From assembly GCF_001632845.1 (NCBI RefSeq), contig NZ_CP011994.1, positions 1,116,001 to 1,180,000 of the forward strand: DNA of 64,000 nt, written 5' to 3'. The translations under genes and the position numbers were made by a program. The notes beneath the pieces were generated by a model. It ran no database searches. It saw nothing but the letters and a program-made list of their open reading frames with translations, and was not told the DNA's origin. The stretch is from Ectothiorhodospira sp. BSL-9 (lineage in GTDB: Bacteria > Pseudomonadota > Gammaproteobacteria > Ectothiorhodospirales > Ectothiorhodospiraceae). This document shows, in pieces, positions 44,092 to 55,780 of the stretch. Each line of letters begins with the position of its first letter. Within the stretch, counting starts at the first letter, position 1.

Positions 44092-45768
44092 ATGGGACCC
44101 GCTGGCAAGGGTCGTGATACCCGTCACTGGAAAACGTCACCTGGTCCGATTCATGTCGCTGGGCGACGCCTCTGGCGCGGCCTGGGTCTGCGCCCCCGGC
44201 TGCTGATGGCCTTTTTGCTGGTGGCCCTGATTCCCATGGGACTGTTGTTCATGCTCCAGTACCATCATACCCGCAGCCTCACCCTGTCCTTTGCCGAGGT
44301 CGGCCTGGAGCGGGTGGCGCAGGTTCAGCAGCGTCGGCTGAACGTGGAACTCGGTCGCATGTTCGATCATATGGATCTGGTGGCCAGTCGCACGCAGATG
44401 CGCCTGAGCCTGCGGGCCTACACGCGCACCGGCGAGGACGCGCACCGGCAACTCATCGAGCGCATCCTGCAGGACGCCATCGACCCCATCGTCATGCTCG
44501 ACGGGGCCTGGATCCGTGATGCACGGGGTCATCTGGTAACAGGCGTGAACCATGATGGGGGACTGGATGAGCCGGATATCCAGCCCCCGTTGCATGAGGG
44601 CTCGCAGGGCCGCCTGGATGTTTACTGGCCCGAAGGCGACACACCCATGATCTGGGTCAGCGGTCCTCTGGAACTGGATGGTGAGGAGATTGGCAGTGTG
44701 CATCTGCTGATGCGGCTGGATGACCTGAAAGCCGTGCTGGAAGATTTCCCCTATGAAGAACTGGGCGGCAAAACCCTGCTGCTGCTGGAAGAGCCCGGGC
44801 GCAAGCCTGCATTGATCGGGGGTGGTCAGCAAACGGATCTTTTCCTGTGCGAGCAACGCCGTGATTTTCCGCTCGCCTCAGGTGGCGGACCGATACGCGT
44901 GTGTGACTATCTGATGGTGGTCCTGCCGCTGGATCATGTGCCGGGCGAGGTGCTGGTCTACGCGTCGCTCGATGCATTGAAAGCGGCGCTACGGGAACAG
45001 ACGCGTTTCATGTTGTGGAGCGTGCTGTTCATGCTGATGCTTGGTCTGCTCATGGCCATCGCATTCACCCGCATGATCTCGCGACCGGTGACGATGCTGA
45101 CCCGGGCCACGCGGGCCTTGCGCAAGCATCGGGGCGATGTCCTGGTCAGGGAGCCCTTCTGGGGGGAGTTCACGGAACTGGCCCGCTCCTTCAATCAGGC
45201 GGCGGGCATCATTACCCGCCGCACCCATGACCTGAGTCGGGAACTGGAGGCGCGACGTCACGCACAGCATCAGCTCACCGAGCTTGCCAATACGGATGCC
45301 CTCACCGGTCTGGTGAACCGCCGGCGATTCATGGAAATCCTCGAGTCCCGGATGGAGGAAAGCCGGGAGATGGGAGGCAGCCTGACGCTCCTCTACCTGG
45401 ACCTGGATGGATTCAAGCCCGTCAACGATCAGTTGGGGCATGATGCAGGCGACATCGTCCTGCAGGTGGTGGCAGAGCGTCTGCGTTACCTGGTGCGTGG
45501 CGAAGACATCGCCGCGCGCCTGGGGGGGGACGAATTTGCCCTGCTGCTCGCGGACGACAACGGGGACAGGCATGCCGATCCCCGCCGCCTGGCCAGGCGC
45601 GCCGAGGAACAGCTCTCCCTGCCCATCGAGGTCAAGGGCCGCCTGGTGAAGGTGGGTTGCAGCGTCGGCGTCGCCACAACCCGGCCCGAGGACAAGCCCC
45701 AGGACGTGCTCAACCGCGCAGATGAGGCCATGTATCAAGTGAAAAGGTCTCGTCGCGAGAGGGGTTGA
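44092..45768 (+). CDS. Membrane sensor diguanylate cyclase (periplasmic sensor-HAMP-GGDEF)
   Basis: A 558-residue inner-membrane protein. Transmembrane helix 1 is about 36-55 ([19 protein letters not shown]), followed by a large periplasmic domain (about 60-300) probably of the Cache type, helix 2 about 318-340 ([20 protein letters not shown]) and a HAMP linker. The GGDEF domain (about 395-555) has the active motif RLGGDEFA with an RxxD inhibitory site (RGED) five residues before. AAAGGAG 8 nt upstream decides the ATG at 44092. Divergent from the giant hybrid kinase, so both may serve one regulatory unit; its external signal is unknown. Confidence 0.9.
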   Translation: MGPAGKGRDTRHWKTSPGPIHVAGRRLWRGLGLRPRLLMAFLLVALIPMGLLFMLQYHHTRSLTLSFAEVGLERVAQVQQRRLNVELGRMFDHMDLVASRTQMRLSLRAYTRTGEDAHRQLIERILQDAIDPIVMLDGAWIRDARGHLVTGVNHDGGLDEPDIQPPLHEGSQGRLDVYWPEGDTPMIWVSGPLELDGEEIGSVHLLMRLDDLKAVLEDFPYEELGGKTLLLLEEPGRKPALIGGGQQTDLFLCEQRRDFPLASGGGPIRVCDYLMVVLPLDHVPGEVLVYASLDALKAALREQTRFMLWSVLFMLMLGLLMAIAFTRMISRPVTMLTRATRALRKHRGDVLVREPFWGEFTELARSFNQAAGIITRRTHDLSRELEARRHAQHQLTELANTDALTGLVNRRRFMEILESRMEESREMGGSLTLLYLDLDGFKPVNDQLGHDAGDIVLQVVAERLRYLVRGEDIAARLGGDEFALLLADDNGDRHADPRRLARRAEEQLSLPIEVKGRLVKVGCSVGVATTRPEDKPQDVLNRADEAMYQVKRSRRERG

Positions 45769-45817
45769 GGAGGGGCCGCTCTTCCCAGCCGGGCCTCCAC
45801 CCTTTACGCTTTCGCCG

Positions 45818-46654
45818 ATGACACTCTTCTTTACCAAGATGCAGGGCCTGGGCAACGACTTCGTGGTGATCGACGGGGTGCGCCAGGCGGTTGAACTCAC
45901 GCCGGAGCGGGTGCGGTTTCTGGCCCATCGCCGGCTGGGCGTGGGTTGTGATCAGGTGCTCCTGGTGGAGCCGCCCGCCGATCCCGCCAGGGCGGCCTTT
46001 CGCTACCGGATCTTCAACGCCGATGGCGGCGAGGTGGAGCAGTGTGGCAACGGCGCCCGCTGTTTTGCCGTATTCGTGCGCGATCAGGGCCTGACGGACC
46101 AGACCCTGATTCCGGTGGAGACGGCCGGGGGGCTGATCCAGCTTCAGGTGGAGGGCAATGGCGAGGTCACGGTGAACATGGGCCGGCCCCGGTTCGAGCC
46201 AGCCGAGATACCGTTTGAGGCATCTGCCATGGCACCGGTCTACGCGCTGGAAGTGGATGGGCAAACCGTGGAAATCGGTGCGGTCTCCATGGGCAACCCC
46301 CATGCGGTGCTGCGGGTGGAGGATGTTTGCAAGGCCCCGGTGGAATCCCTGGGACCCGCCATGGAGTCCCATCCGCGTTTCCCCAGGCGCGTGAATGTGG
46401 GCTTCATGGAAGTGATGGCAGGGGATCATGTGCGTCTGCGGGTGTTCGAGCGCGGGGCAGGGGAGACCCAGGCCTGCGGCACCGGTGCCTGCGCCGCCGT
46501 GGTGTCCGGGCGCAAGCGCGGCTGGCTGGACGAACGGGTGGCAGTGGATCTGCCTGGCGGGCGGCTTGTGATACAGTGGGAGGGCTGCGAAGACGCCCCG
46601 GTCTTCATGACCGGCCCCGCGACATCGGTCTTTACGGGTAACATCAAGCTATGA
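45818..46654 (+). CDS. dapF: Diaminopimelate epimerase
   Basis: A 278-residue PLP-independent epimerase that converts LL- to meso-diaminopimelate for lysine and peptidoglycan. The catalytic Cys pair is Cys76 in [17 protein letters not shown] and the Cys in [14 protein letters not shown] (about 222). Motif [15 protein letters not shown] is at 6-20. Its stop overlaps the next start (ATGA). dapF-DUF484-xerC is a conserved gammaproteobacterial unit. lysA lies 23 kb upstream instead of next door. Confidence 0.96.
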   Translation: MTLFFTKMQGLGNDFVVIDGVRQAVELTPERVRFLAHRRLGVGCDQVLLVEPPADPARAAFRYRIFNADGGEVEQCGNGARCFAVFVRDQGLTDQTLIPVETAGGLIQLQVEGNGEVTVNMGRPRFEPAEIPFEASAMAPVYALEVDGQTVEIGAVSMGNPHAVLRVEDVCKAPVESLGPAMESHPRFPRRVNVGFMEVMAGDHVRLRVFERGAGETQACGTGACAAVVSGRKRGWLDERVAVDLPGGRLVIQWEGCEDAPVFMTGPATSVFTGNIKL

Positions 46655-47349
46655 GCACACAAGGCAAGGGCGCGCTGGCCGAAGAGGCCTTGTCCGAGGA
46701 GGCGGTGGAGTCCTATCTGCGCGCGCATCCCGATTTCTTCGAACGTCACTTATCCCTGCTGGAGGTGTTGCGTCTGCCTCATCCCAGCGGCGCGGCCGTC
46801 TCCCTCATTGAGCGCCAGATGGCCGTGATGCGGGACAAGAATCGCGCCCTGGAGCGCAAGCTCATGGATCTGGTGCACACGGCCCGGGAGAACGAGCGCC
46901 TCAGCCAGCGCATGCACCAGCTGGCCCTGGGAGTGATGGAGGCGGAAAGCCTGGATGCCGTGCTGGCCATCACCCAGGAGCAGTTGCGCAACGAGTTCCG
47001 TGCCGACGTGGTGGTGGTGCGCCTCTGTGGCGATCCGGCACAGGGCATGCACTTCATGGCCGAGGATGACCCGGCCATGCAGAGCCTCTCCCATCTGTTC
47101 GAGCATCGCCGCCCGGTATGCGGGCGCCTGTCGGACACTCAGCTCCAGGCTCTGTTCTCCGCAGAAGATGCCCCGGGTGTGGCCTCAGCCGTGGCCGTGC
47201 CGCTGCTGGACGGCACCCAGCCCCTGGGTTTCGTGGCCCTGGGCAGCCAGGAGGCCTCACGGTTCCATCCGGGGATGGGCACGCTGTTCCTGGGTTACCT
47301 GGGCGAGATCATCTCCCACGCCATCGGGGGCCGTCTGGGGCAGGCATGA
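46651..47349 (+). CDS. DUF484-family protein
   Basis: A 232-residue cytoplasmic protein of the DUF484 family (GAF-like fold). Its N-terminus [24 protein letters not shown] is the family signature, followed by a coiled coil (about 50-95) and a GAF-like C-terminal half ([20 protein letters not shown]). Function is not established; it is consistently found between dapF and xerC. Start and stop each overlap the neighbour (ATGA), so three-gene coupling is likely. Confidence 0.88.
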   Translation: MSTQGKGALAEEALSEEAVESYLRAHPDFFERHLSLLEVLRLPHPSGAAVSLIERQMAVMRDKNRALERKLMDLVHTARENERLSQRMHQLALGVMEAESLDAVLAITQEQLRNEFRADVVVVRLCGDPAQGMHFMAEDDPAMQSLSHLFEHRRPVCGRLSDTQLQALFSAEDAPGVASAVAVPLLDGTQPLGFVALGSQEASRFHPGMGTLFLGYLGEIISHAIGGRLGQA

Positions 47350-48263
47350 ATACATCCCTGGATCCCTGGATCGATGCCTACCTGGGGCATCTGGGCCGGG
47401 AGCGGGGCTGCTCGCCGCATACCATCAGCAATTACCGCCGGGATCTTCTGGTCCTGCAGGGGCATGTACCGTTGCCGGCGTCGTCGGATCGCCGTGACTG
47501 GGCGACGGTCACTGTCCACGACATCCGCGCGCTGGTGTCGGCACTTCACCGGGGTGGCAAGGCCGGCCGCAGCCTGCAGCGGCTGCTCTCCTCGGTGCGT
47601 GGATTCTTCAATTATCTGATCCGTGAAGGTGTACTCGGGGCCAATCCCGCCCAGGGCCTGCGGGCACCGCGTACCCCCCGCAAGCTGCCCGAGGTGCTGG
47701 ATGCCGAGCAGGTGGCGCGACTGGTGGAAGTGCCCGGGGACGACCTGTTGCTGGTGAGGGACCGGGCCCTGCTGGAGCTGTTCTATTCCTCCGGTCTGCG
47801 CCTGGCTGAACTTACCGACCTGAACTGCACCGATCTGGATAGGGCGGATGCCATGGTGCGAGTCACTGGCAAGGGCCGCAAGACACGCACCCTGCCGGTG
47901 GGCCGCAAGGCCCTGGAGGCCCTGGACGTCTGGCTGAAGCGTCGCGGTGAATGGGCGGCCCCGGATGAACCGGCCCTGTTCGTGAGTCGTCGCGGAGGGC
48001 GCCTTACGCCCCGCTCGGTGCAAAAGCGCATGGCCGGTCATGCCCTCACCCAGGGCCTGGAGCGACGGGTGCATCCGCACCTGCTGCGCCATTCCTTCGC
48101 CAGCCATCTGCTGGAGTCCTCCCAGGATCTGCGGGCGGTGCAGGAGTTGCTGGGGCATGCCGACATCGGCACCACCCAGATCTACACCCATCTGGACTAT
48201 CAGCACCTGGCGCGGGTCTATGACGCCGCGCATCCAAGGGCGCGGCGCAAGGAAAAGGGCTGA
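47346..48263 (+). CDS. xerC: Site-specific tyrosine recombinase XerC
   Basis: A 305-residue tyrosine recombinase that with XerD resolves chromosome dimers at dif. The N-terminal SAM-like domain (about 5-95; LGRERGCSPHTISNYRRDL) and catalytic domain show the nucleophilic pattern: Arg in SSGLRLAEL, HLLRHSFASHLL (His-x-x-Arg), LGHADIGTTQIYTH with the active Tyr. ATG 47346 overlaps the DUF484 stop. Its chromosomal role is housekeeping. A Pseudomonas-like REP element follows. Confidence 0.93.
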   Translation: MNTSLDPWIDAYLGHLGRERGCSPHTISNYRRDLLVLQGHVPLPASSDRRDWATVTVHDIRALVSALHRGGKAGRSLQRLLSSVRGFFNYLIREGVLGANPAQGLRAPRTPRKLPEVLDAEQVARLVEVPGDDLLLVRDRALLELFYSSGLRLAELTDLNCTDLDRADAMVRVTGKGRKTRTLPVGRKALEALDVWLKRRGEWAAPDEPALFVSRRGGRLTPRSVQKRMAGHALTQGLERRVHPHLLRHSFASHLLESSQDLRAVQELLGHADIGTTQIYTHLDYQHLARVYDAAHPRARRKEKG

Positions 48264-48272
48264 TCCTCTTCC

Positions 48273-48368
48273 TGGTGGGAGCGGGCCTCGCCCGCGAAGG
48301 CGGCGGCCACACGGCCTGGCCCCGGCGCTGCTGACGCAGCGCATCGCCGGCAGGCCAGCTCCCACAGG
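48273..48368. repeat. Pseudomonas-type REP-like structured repeat
   Basis: The sequence GTGGGAGCGGGCCTCGCCCG from 48275 resembles the 35-bp REP of fluorescent pseudomonads, and a mirror image (GCTCCCAC at 48358-48365) closes the element. Inside, GCGCTGC and GCAGCGC at 48326-48343 pair around a TGAC loop. Forms a BIME-like unit between xerC and hslV; no coding frame. Confidence 0.55.
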
Positions 48369-48539
48369 GGCGGTGCGGTTGCAGATGGGGCCACTCCGGT
48401 CTCTGGTTTGAACGGCAAGCTTGAGGCGTTTCGCCGTTCGCGGCAGAGGGCCGCCTCCAGCGGGGCGGTTGCCCATCCCTCATGGCAGCGCTTTCCGTTA
48501 CAATGCCCCTTTTGAATGGCGGCACATCGGAGTCTTTCC

Positions 48540-49073
48540 TTGGAACAGTTTCGCGGCACCACCATCGTCAGCGTCCGTCGCAATGGCCGGGTTGCCCTGG
48601 GCGGCGACGGTCAGGTCTCCCTGGGGAACACGGTCATGAAGGGCAACGCCCGCAAGGTGCGGCGTCTGCATCATGACAAGGTCCTGGCGGGTTTCGCTGG
48701 CGGCACCGCCGATGCCTTCACCCTGTTTGAGCGCTTCGAGGGCAAGCTGGAAAAATACAGCGGCAACCTGGTGCGTGCCGCCGTGGAACTGGCCAAGGAC
48801 TGGCGCACCGAGCGCAGCCTGCGCCGTCTGGAGGCCCTGCTGGCGGTGGCCGATCAGGACGCCTCGCTGATCATCTCCGGCAACGGCGATGTGATCGAGC
48901 CCGAGGAAGGCCTGATCGCCATTGGCTCCGGCGGCCCCTTCGCTCAGGCTGCGGCCCGTGCGCTGATGGAAAACACGGAACTGGAGGCCCGGGAGATCAC
49001 CGAAAAGGCCTTGAACATTGCCGCCGATATCTGCATCTATACCAACCGTAACCTGAGCATGGAAGAACTGTGA
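48540..49073 (+). CDS. hslV: ATP-dependent protease subunit HslV
   Basis: A 177-residue proteasome-like peptidase that forms the core of HslVU. The catalytic Thr is exposed after removal of a short propeptide in [20 protein letters not shown]. Start at the TTG of 48540 ([10 protein letters not shown]) is preferred: GGAG lies 8 nt upstream and the protein then begins as in homologues; an in-frame ATG at 48516 would add eight residues. [15 protein letters not shown] is the substrate-side motif. hslU follows 57 nt later. Regulated by heat shock in relatives; I could not find a clear sigma32 promoter. Confidence 0.94.
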   Translation: MEQFRGTTIVSVRRNGRVALGGDGQVSLGNTVMKGNARKVRRLHHDKVLAGFAGGTADAFTLFERFEGKLEKYSGNLVRAAVELAKDWRTERSLRRLEALLAVADQDASLIISGNGDVIEPEEGLIAIGSGGPFAQAAARALMENTELEAREITEKALNIAADICIYTNRNLSMEEL

Positions 49074-49130
49074 TGCCCGGTTGCGTTGCGTACAAACCCC
49101 AGTCCCCATGCATTATGAAGGGATGTTCCC

Positions 49131-50474
49131 ATGTCTGAGATGACACCCAGAGAAATCGTTCAGGAGCTGGACCGCTTCATCATCGGTCAGGATCCTGCCA
49201 AACGCTCGGTGGCCATCGCCCTGCGCAATCGCTGGCGTCGTCAGCAGCTGCCGCCGGAGCTGGCCCGGGAGGTCACCCCCAAGAACATCCTCATGATCGG
49301 CCCCACCGGGGTGGGCAAGACGGAGATTGCCCGGCGCCTGGCGCGTCTGGCCAATGCCCCGTTCATCAAGGTGGAGGCCACCAAGTTCACTGAAGTGGGC
49401 TATGTGGGTCGGGATGTGGAATCCATCATCCGCGATCTGGTGGAGGCCGCGGTGAAGATGGTGCGTGAGCAGGAAATGGAAAAGATGCGCCCCCGCGCCG
49501 AAGAGGCCGCAGAAGAACGGATTCTGGACGCCCTGCTGCCGCCGCCGCGCAGCAGCGGCACCGGCTTCATGGCAGAAGAACCCCAGCCCACCCGCCAGGA
49601 TAACGAGACCCGGCAGAAATTCCGCAAGCGCCTGCGCGAAGGCAAGCTGGACGACAAGGAGATCGACATCCAGGTGCAGGCCATCCCCTCCGGCGTGGAG
49701 ATCATGTCGCCGCCGGGCATGGAGGACATGGCCAGTCAGCTGCAAGGCCTGTTCCAGAACCTGGGTGGCCAGCGCACCCGCACCCGCAAGCTCAAGATCA
49801 AGGAAGCCTTCAAGCTCATCACCGATGAGGAAGCCGCACGCCTGCTCAACGATGAGGACATCAAGCTGCGCGCCGTCTCCCATGTGGAGCAGAACGGCAT
49901 CGTCTTCCTGGACGAGATCGACAAGGTGGTACGCAAGGGGGAATACAGTGGTGGCGACGTCTCCCGCGAGGGCGTGCAGCGCGACCTGCTGCCCCTGGTG
50001 GAGGGCTGCACCGTGACCACCAAGGTGGGCTCGGTGCATACCGACCACATCCTGTTCATTGCTTCCGGCGCCTTCCATCTCTCCAAGCCCTCGGACCTGA
50101 TCCCCGAGTTGCAGGGGCGGTTGCCCATCCGGGTGGAACTGGAGGCCCTGACCGCCGCGGACTTCGTGCGTATCCTCACCGAACCCAAGGCCTCCCTCAC
50201 CGAGCAATACGCCGCCCTGATGGCCACCGAAGGGGTGACCGTGGAGTTCACCGAGGATGGTGTGCACCGTCTGGCGGAGATCGCCTTCCAGGTGAACGAG
50301 CGCACCGAGAATATTGGCGCGCGGCGACTGCATACCGTGATGGAGCGGGTGGTGGAGGTCATTTCCTACGAGGCCCCCGACTGCTCCAGCCCCATCCGTA
50401 TCGACGCCGAATACGTGAACCAGCGTCTGGATGATCTGGTTCAGGATGAGGATCTGAGCCGTTACATCCTCTAG
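49131..50474 (+). CDS. hslU: ATP-dependent protease ATPase subunit HslU
   Basis: A 447-residue AAA+ unfoldase that feeds HslV. Walker [17 protein letters not shown] (57-72), Walker [11 protein letters not shown] (about 258-267), the I-domain (about 110-235) and sensor 2 region [14 protein letters not shown] near 383-396. The C-terminus ends DLSRYIL, the tail that docks into HslV. Length is standard. A short palindrome (GGGGGTTAACCCCC, 50491-50504) follows the stop. Confidence 0.97.
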   Translation: MSEMTPREIVQELDRFIIGQDPAKRSVAIALRNRWRRQQLPPELAREVTPKNILMIGPTGVGKTEIARRLARLANAPFIKVEATKFTEVGYVGRDVESIIRDLVEAAVKMVREQEMEKMRPRAEEAAEERILDALLPPPRSSGTGFMAEEPQPTRQDNETRQKFRKRLREGKLDDKEIDIQVQAIPSGVEIMSPPGMEDMASQLQGLFQNLGGQRTRTRKLKIKEAFKLITDEEAARLLNDEDIKLRAVSHVEQNGIVFLDEIDKVVRKGEYSGGDVSREGVQRDLLPLVEGCTVTTKVGSVHTDHILFIASGAFHLSKPSDLIPELQGRLPIRVELEALTAADFVRILTEPKASLTEQYAALMATEGVTVEFTEDGVHRLAEIAFQVNERTENIGARRLHTVMERVVEVISYEAPDCSSPIRIDAEYVNQRLDDLVQDEDLSRYIL

Positions 50475-50526
50475 GGTCCGTCACCGGTCCGGGGGTTAAC
50501 CCCCTCGGCGAGGGAGTACCAGCACG

Positions 50527-50889
50527 ATGACCACCAAGAACCGCCCCACCGACATCCGGCTGCACCAGCAGTCGCGTGTTCTGGAACTGGTTTACACGGA
50601 TGGCGAGACGCATCGGCTCAGCTGCGAGTTCCTGCGGGTGCATTCGCCTTCGGCGGAGGTCACCGGCCATGGGCCGGGCCAGGAGGTGCTGCAGGTGGGC
50701 AAGGAAGACGTGAACATCACCGGCATCGAGCCGGTGGGCCATTACGGCATCAAGCTGGTGTTCTCCGATGGACACGACACCGGCATCTTCGACTGGAACT
50801 ATCTTTACCACCTGGGCGTCAACCAGACCCAGTTGTGGGACAAGTACCTGGAGCGACTGGCGGCCGCAGGCCACCAGCGCAAGGGCTGA
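50527..50889 (+). CDS. DUF971-family protein
   Basis: A 120-residue protein of the gamma-butyrobetaine hydroxylase N-terminal-like (DUF971) family. Typical features are [34 protein letters not shown] spread over residues 12-45, and [21 protein letters not shown] near 76-96. The family is thought to bind metal or serve iron-sulfur/electron functions but is not well defined. It sits between hslU and ubiE, a common gammaproteobacterial order, 14 nt before ubiE. Confidence 0.88.
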   Translation: MTTKNRPTDIRLHQQSRVLELVYTDGETHRLSCEFLRVHSPSAEVTGHGPGQEVLQVGKEDVNITGIEPVGHYGIKLVFSDGHDTGIFDWNYLYHLGVNQTQLWDKYLERLAAAGHQRKG

Positions 50890-50903
50890 TAACGGGAGCA
50901 GGC

Positions 50904-51653
50904 ATGTCCGACGACAACACCACTGATTTCGGCTACGAACGTGTGCCGACTACGGAAAAGGCCAAACGAGTGGGGCAGGTGTTCCACTCCGTGGCTCAGC
51001 GCTACGATGTGATGAACGACCTGATGTCCATGGGCATCCATCGCGTGTGGAAGCGCTTCACCATCGAGGTGGCTGCGGCTCGCCCGGGCTGGAAGATCCT
51101 GGACCTGGCCGGTGGTACCGGTGACCTGGCCGCCAAGTTCTCGCGCATCGTCGGACCCAAGGGGCATGTGGTGCTCTGCGACATCAATGCGTCCATGCTG
51201 GAATGCGGCCGCGCCCGCCTGGTGGATGAAGGGCTGGTGGAGAATCTCAACTACGTGCAGGGCAATGCCGAGTGCCTGCCCTACCCGGATGACTATTTCG
51301 ACCTGATCACCATTGCCTTCGGCCTGCGCAACGTGACCGACAAGAACAAGGCCCTGTCGTCCATGCTGCGGGTGCTCAAGCCCGGTGGCAAGCTGCTGGT
51401 GCTGGAGTTTTCCCAACCCACGTCCAAGGGCTTTAGCCAGATCTACGATCTGTACAGCTTCAAGGCCCTGCCGATGATGGGCAAACTGGTGGCCAACGAT
51501 GCCGAAAGCTATCGCTACCTGGCAGAGAGCATCCGCATGCACCCGGACCAGGAGACCCTCAAGCAGATGATGGAAACAGCGGGTTTCGAGCGCTGCGACT
51601 ACCACAACCTCACCGGGGGCGTGGTGGCGCTGCACAAGGGCTACAAGCTGTAG
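50904..51653 (+). CDS. ubiE: Ubiquinone/menaquinone C-methyltransferase UbiE
   Basis: A 249-residue SAM-dependent methyltransferase adding the ring C-methyl in ubiquinone (and menaquinone) synthesis. SAM loop [14 protein letters not shown] (about 64-77), the post-loop [13 protein letters not shown] and the C-terminal [37 protein letters not shown] lies 6 nt upstream of ATG 50904, which decides the start. Next genes ubiJ and ubiB complete the conserved operon. Confidence 0.96.
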   Translation: MSDDNTTDFGYERVPTTEKAKRVGQVFHSVAQRYDVMNDLMSMGIHRVWKRFTIEVAAARPGWKILDLAGGTGDLAAKFSRIVGPKGHVVLCDINASMLECGRARLVDEGLVENLNYVQGNAECLPYPDDYFDLITIAFGLRNVTDKNKALSSMLRVLKPGGKLLVLEFSQPTSKGFSQIYDLYSFKALPMMGKLVANDAESYRYLAESIRMHPDQETLKQMMETAGFERCDYHNLTGGVVALHKGYKL

Positions 51654-51746
51654 ACACAACGGGGTTTCCTGGCGGTTCAAACGCAACCTCCCGGGAGCCT
51701 GTCCAACCCCTCACGGTCAAAGCCTCACTCGCTTGGGAGAGACGCC

Positions 51747-52367
51747 ATGAGCTCAGCACTGACGCCGGTCACCGCCTTGCTGGAAGCGGCCATCAATCAG
51801 TACCTCTCCATGGACCCCGGCAGCCAGAGACGACTGGCGGCCCTGAAGGGGGGCGTGGTGGCGCTGCATGTGACTGGCGTGGGCGTGACCCTGTATTTCA
51901 TTCCCGGCGAGGAAGACCTACAGGTCTCCGGGCAGTTCGATGGAGACCCGGACGCACACATTGCCGGCACCCCCCTGGCCCTGGCCGGTCTGCTGGCCAG
52001 CGAGCCCGCAGCCCGCATGCCCGAATCCGTCACCCTCGTGGGGGATGTGGAACTGGCGCGGCATTTCAATGACCTGCTGCGCCGGGTGGACCTGGACTGG
52101 GAGGAACTGCTGTCACGCTTCACCGGTGATCTGTTTGCCCATCGGGTCGGTGAAACGTTTCGGGAATTCGAGTCCTGGCTCAAGCGGGCACGGGAATCCT
52201 TCCGTGGCGATGTGGCCGAATACCTTCAGGAAGAAACCCAGACCCTGCCCGCCCGTTCGCAGGTGGAGTCCTTCATGGATGAAGTGGATGGTCTGCGCAG
52301 TGACGCCGACCGCCTGGAGGCGCGCATTCAGCGCCTCGAACAAGCCCGGGATCGGGCAAGATCATGA
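51747..52367 (+). CDS. ubiJ: Ubiquinone biosynthesis accessory factor UbiJ
   Basis: A 206-residue SCP2-domain protein. SCP2 lipid-binding domain about 15-115 (LKGGVVALHVTGVGVTLYFI, FDGDPDAHIAGTPLALAGLL), then a C-terminal coiled coil (about 170-206, DGLRSDADRLEARIQRLEQ). UbiJ scaffolds the ubiquinone hydroxylase/methylase complex and binds its lipid intermediates. Position between ubiE and ubiB matches E. coli. The stop is 8 nt before the ubiB start. Confidence 0.9.
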   Translation: MSSALTPVTALLEAAINQYLSMDPGSQRRLAALKGGVVALHVTGVGVTLYFIPGEEDLQVSGQFDGDPDAHIAGTPLALAGLLASEPAARMPESVTLVGDVELARHFNDLLRRVDLDWEELLSRFTGDLFAHRVGETFREFESWLKRARESFRGDVAEYLQEETQTLPARSQVESFMDEVDGLRSDADRLEARIQRLEQARDRARS

Positions 52368-52375
52368 GAATCTAA

Positions 52376-54061
52376 ATGCTGCAGCACCTGCATCCTGCCC
52401 AGCTGCTCCGGCTGCTGACCATCAACCGCGTACTCATCCGTCATGGCCTGGATGAGGTGGTACTGGCCATCCGCCTGTTCCGGCCCGTGCGTTTTCTGCT
52501 GTACATGGCGCCCTGGAACTGGTTCCGCACGGTGTCTTATGGCCGAGGCGAGCGCATTCGCCGCGCACTGGAAGATCTGGGCCCCATTTTCATCAAGTTT
52601 GGCCAGATGGTCTCCACCCGGCGCGACCTGCTGCCGGATGACATTGCCAACGAACTCTCCCGACTGCAGGACCGGGTGCCCCCGTTTCCCAACGAAGAGG
52701 CGCGGGCAATCATCGAGAAATCACTGGGTCAACCGGTGGAGACCCTGTTCGCCTCCTTCGAGGCCACCCCCATGGCGTCGGCTTCCATTGCCCAGGTGCA
52801 TGGGGCGGTGCTCCACGACGGCCGTCGGGTGGTGGTCAAGGTCCTGCGTCCCAATATCGAAAAGGCCATCCGGCGCGACGTGGAATTGATGTACGTGATC
52901 GCCGAGCTGGCGGAACGCTACTGGCCCGAGGGGCGCCGCCTGCGGCCCGTGGAGGTGGTGCGCGAGTACGAACAGACCATCATCGATGAACTGGACCTGC
53001 TCAGGGAAGCCGCCAACGCCTCACAATTGCGCCGCAACTTTGAAGGCTCCGGTGTGCTCTACACCCCCGAAGTACACTGGGACTACTGCCGTCGCAACGT
53101 CATGGTGATGGAACGCATTCAGGGCGTACCCGTCTCCGACGTGGCCACACTGAAGGCCCGGGGTGTGGATCTCAAGCTGCTGGCCGAGCGGGGTGTGGAG
53201 GTCTTCTTCACCCAGGTGTTCCGCCACAACTTCTTCCACGCCGACATGCACCCGGGCAACGTCTTCATCGACGCCACCGACCCCGCCGACCCCAGCTACC
53301 TGGCGGTGGATTTTGGCATCATCGGCACCCTGTCACCCGCCGACCAACGCTACCTGGCGGAAAACTTCTACGCCTTCTTCAACCGCGACTATGCCCGTGT
53401 GGCAGAACTGCACGTGGAATCCGGCTGGGTGCCACGGGATGTGCGGGTGGCAGACCTGGAAGGGGCCATCCGCACCGTCTGCGAGCCCATCTTCGAAAAA
53501 CCCCTGAAGGACATCTCCTTCGGCAACGTGCTGGTGCGCCTCTTCCAGACGGCACGGCGCTTCAACATGGAAGTACAGCCCCAGCTGGTGCTGCTGGAGA
53601 AGACCCTGCTCAACATCGAGGGCATGGGCCGCGACCTCTACCCGGAACTGGATCTGTGGCAAACGGCCCGCCCCTTCATCCAGCGCTGGATGGACGAGCA
53701 GGTGGGCGTGCGCGCCCTGGTCAAGGGGCTGCGCCGCAACCTGCCCTTCATCCTGGAAAAGACCCCCGACCTGCCGGGCCTGATCCACGAAACCCTGCGC
53801 CAGCAGGCCACCGCCGACGAGCGCCACGCCCTCCAGCAGGCCCAGTTATACCAATTGCAAAGGGAAATCCGCGCCTCCAATCGGCGCACGGTCTATGCCG
53901 TGATGGGCAGCGCCCTGGCCCTGGGCGCCGTGCTGCTCACCTCCCAGTCACCGGACATGCCCGAACTCCTCACCGTACCCTGGCCCGCCTGGGTGCTGGG
54001 CACCCTGGGGCTGGCCTTCCTGCTGGGCGCCGTCTGGAAACGCAGCGAACTGACGAACTGA
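52376..54061 (+). CDS. ubiB: Atypical kinase/ATPase UbiB
   Basis: A 561-residue ABC1/ADCK-family protein needed for ubiquinone synthesis. The KxGQ motif (IFIKFGQMVSTRRDLLP) near 74-90, the Ala-rich loop SASIAQVHGA near 139, HADMHPGNVF (catalytic region) near 288-297 and DFGIIG near 314. Two C-terminal hydrophobic helices (about 508-553) anchor it in the membrane. The family has ATPase rather than kinase activity towards proteins. It is the last gene of the ubiE-J-B unit; a perfect inverted-repeat element lies downstream. Confidence 0.95.
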   Translation: MLQHLHPAQLLRLLTINRVLIRHGLDEVVLAIRLFRPVRFLLYMAPWNWFRTVSYGRGERIRRALEDLGPIFIKFGQMVSTRRDLLPDDIANELSRLQDRVPPFPNEEARAIIEKSLGQPVETLFASFEATPMASASIAQVHGAVLHDGRRVVVKVLRPNIEKAIRRDVELMYVIAELAERYWPEGRRLRPVEVVREYEQTIIDELDLLREAANASQLRRNFEGSGVLYTPEVHWDYCRRNVMVMERIQGVPVSDVATLKARGVDLKLLAERGVEVFFTQVFRHNFFHADMHPGNVFIDATDPADPSYLAVDFGIIGTLSPADQRYLAENFYAFFNRDYARVAELHVESGWVPRDVRVADLEGAIRTVCEPIFEKPLKDISFGNVLVRLFQTARRFNMEVQPQLVLLEKTLLNIEGMGRDLYPELDLWQTARPFIQRWMDEQVGVRALVKGLRRNLPFILEKTPDLPGLIHETLRQQATADERHALQQAQLYQLQREIRASNRRTVYAVMGSALALGAVLLTSQSPDMPELLTVPWPAWVLGTLGLAFLLGAVWKRSELTN

Positions 54062-54091
54062 CGCCATCAAGCTGACGTAACCACCGCCGCA

Positions 54092-54203
54092 GCGTCCGGA
54101 GGGGGTATCCCTGTGGGCGGGTGTGCGCCGCATGGATGCGGCGCCCAAACCTCCATGGACGGATTCACGGCGTCCCGCCTGCAGGGATACCCCCTCCGGA
54201 CGC
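54092..54203. repeat. Dispersed repeat copy with perfect 22-bp inverted arms
   Basis: Arms 54092-54113 and 54182-54203 are exact reverse complements (22/22). The 68-bp centre read on the minus strand contains the family core (CGGGACGCCGTGAAT, then CGCCGCATCCATGCGGCG). Core is shared with 14.7 and 62.5 kb; the arms are not. Between convergent ubiB and lpdA, where it may also act as a terminator. Confidence 0.85.
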
Positions 54204-54250
54204 GGTCCACGGGCACCCGCATGGACCACCTCCCGGCATCAGCAGGACAA

Positions 54251-55714
<1,464 letters not shown>

Positions 55715-55780
55715 TCATTCTCGTCGATATCTGGTTTCGCCCGCCTTCGAGCGGGCGCATGGTTTCTGGCCGCGGAGCGA

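Noticed and set aside
50491-50504. Palindrome GGGGGTTAACCCCC after hslU as terminator
   Set aside because: Only five pairs around a TTAA loop and no T-run; too weak to call.
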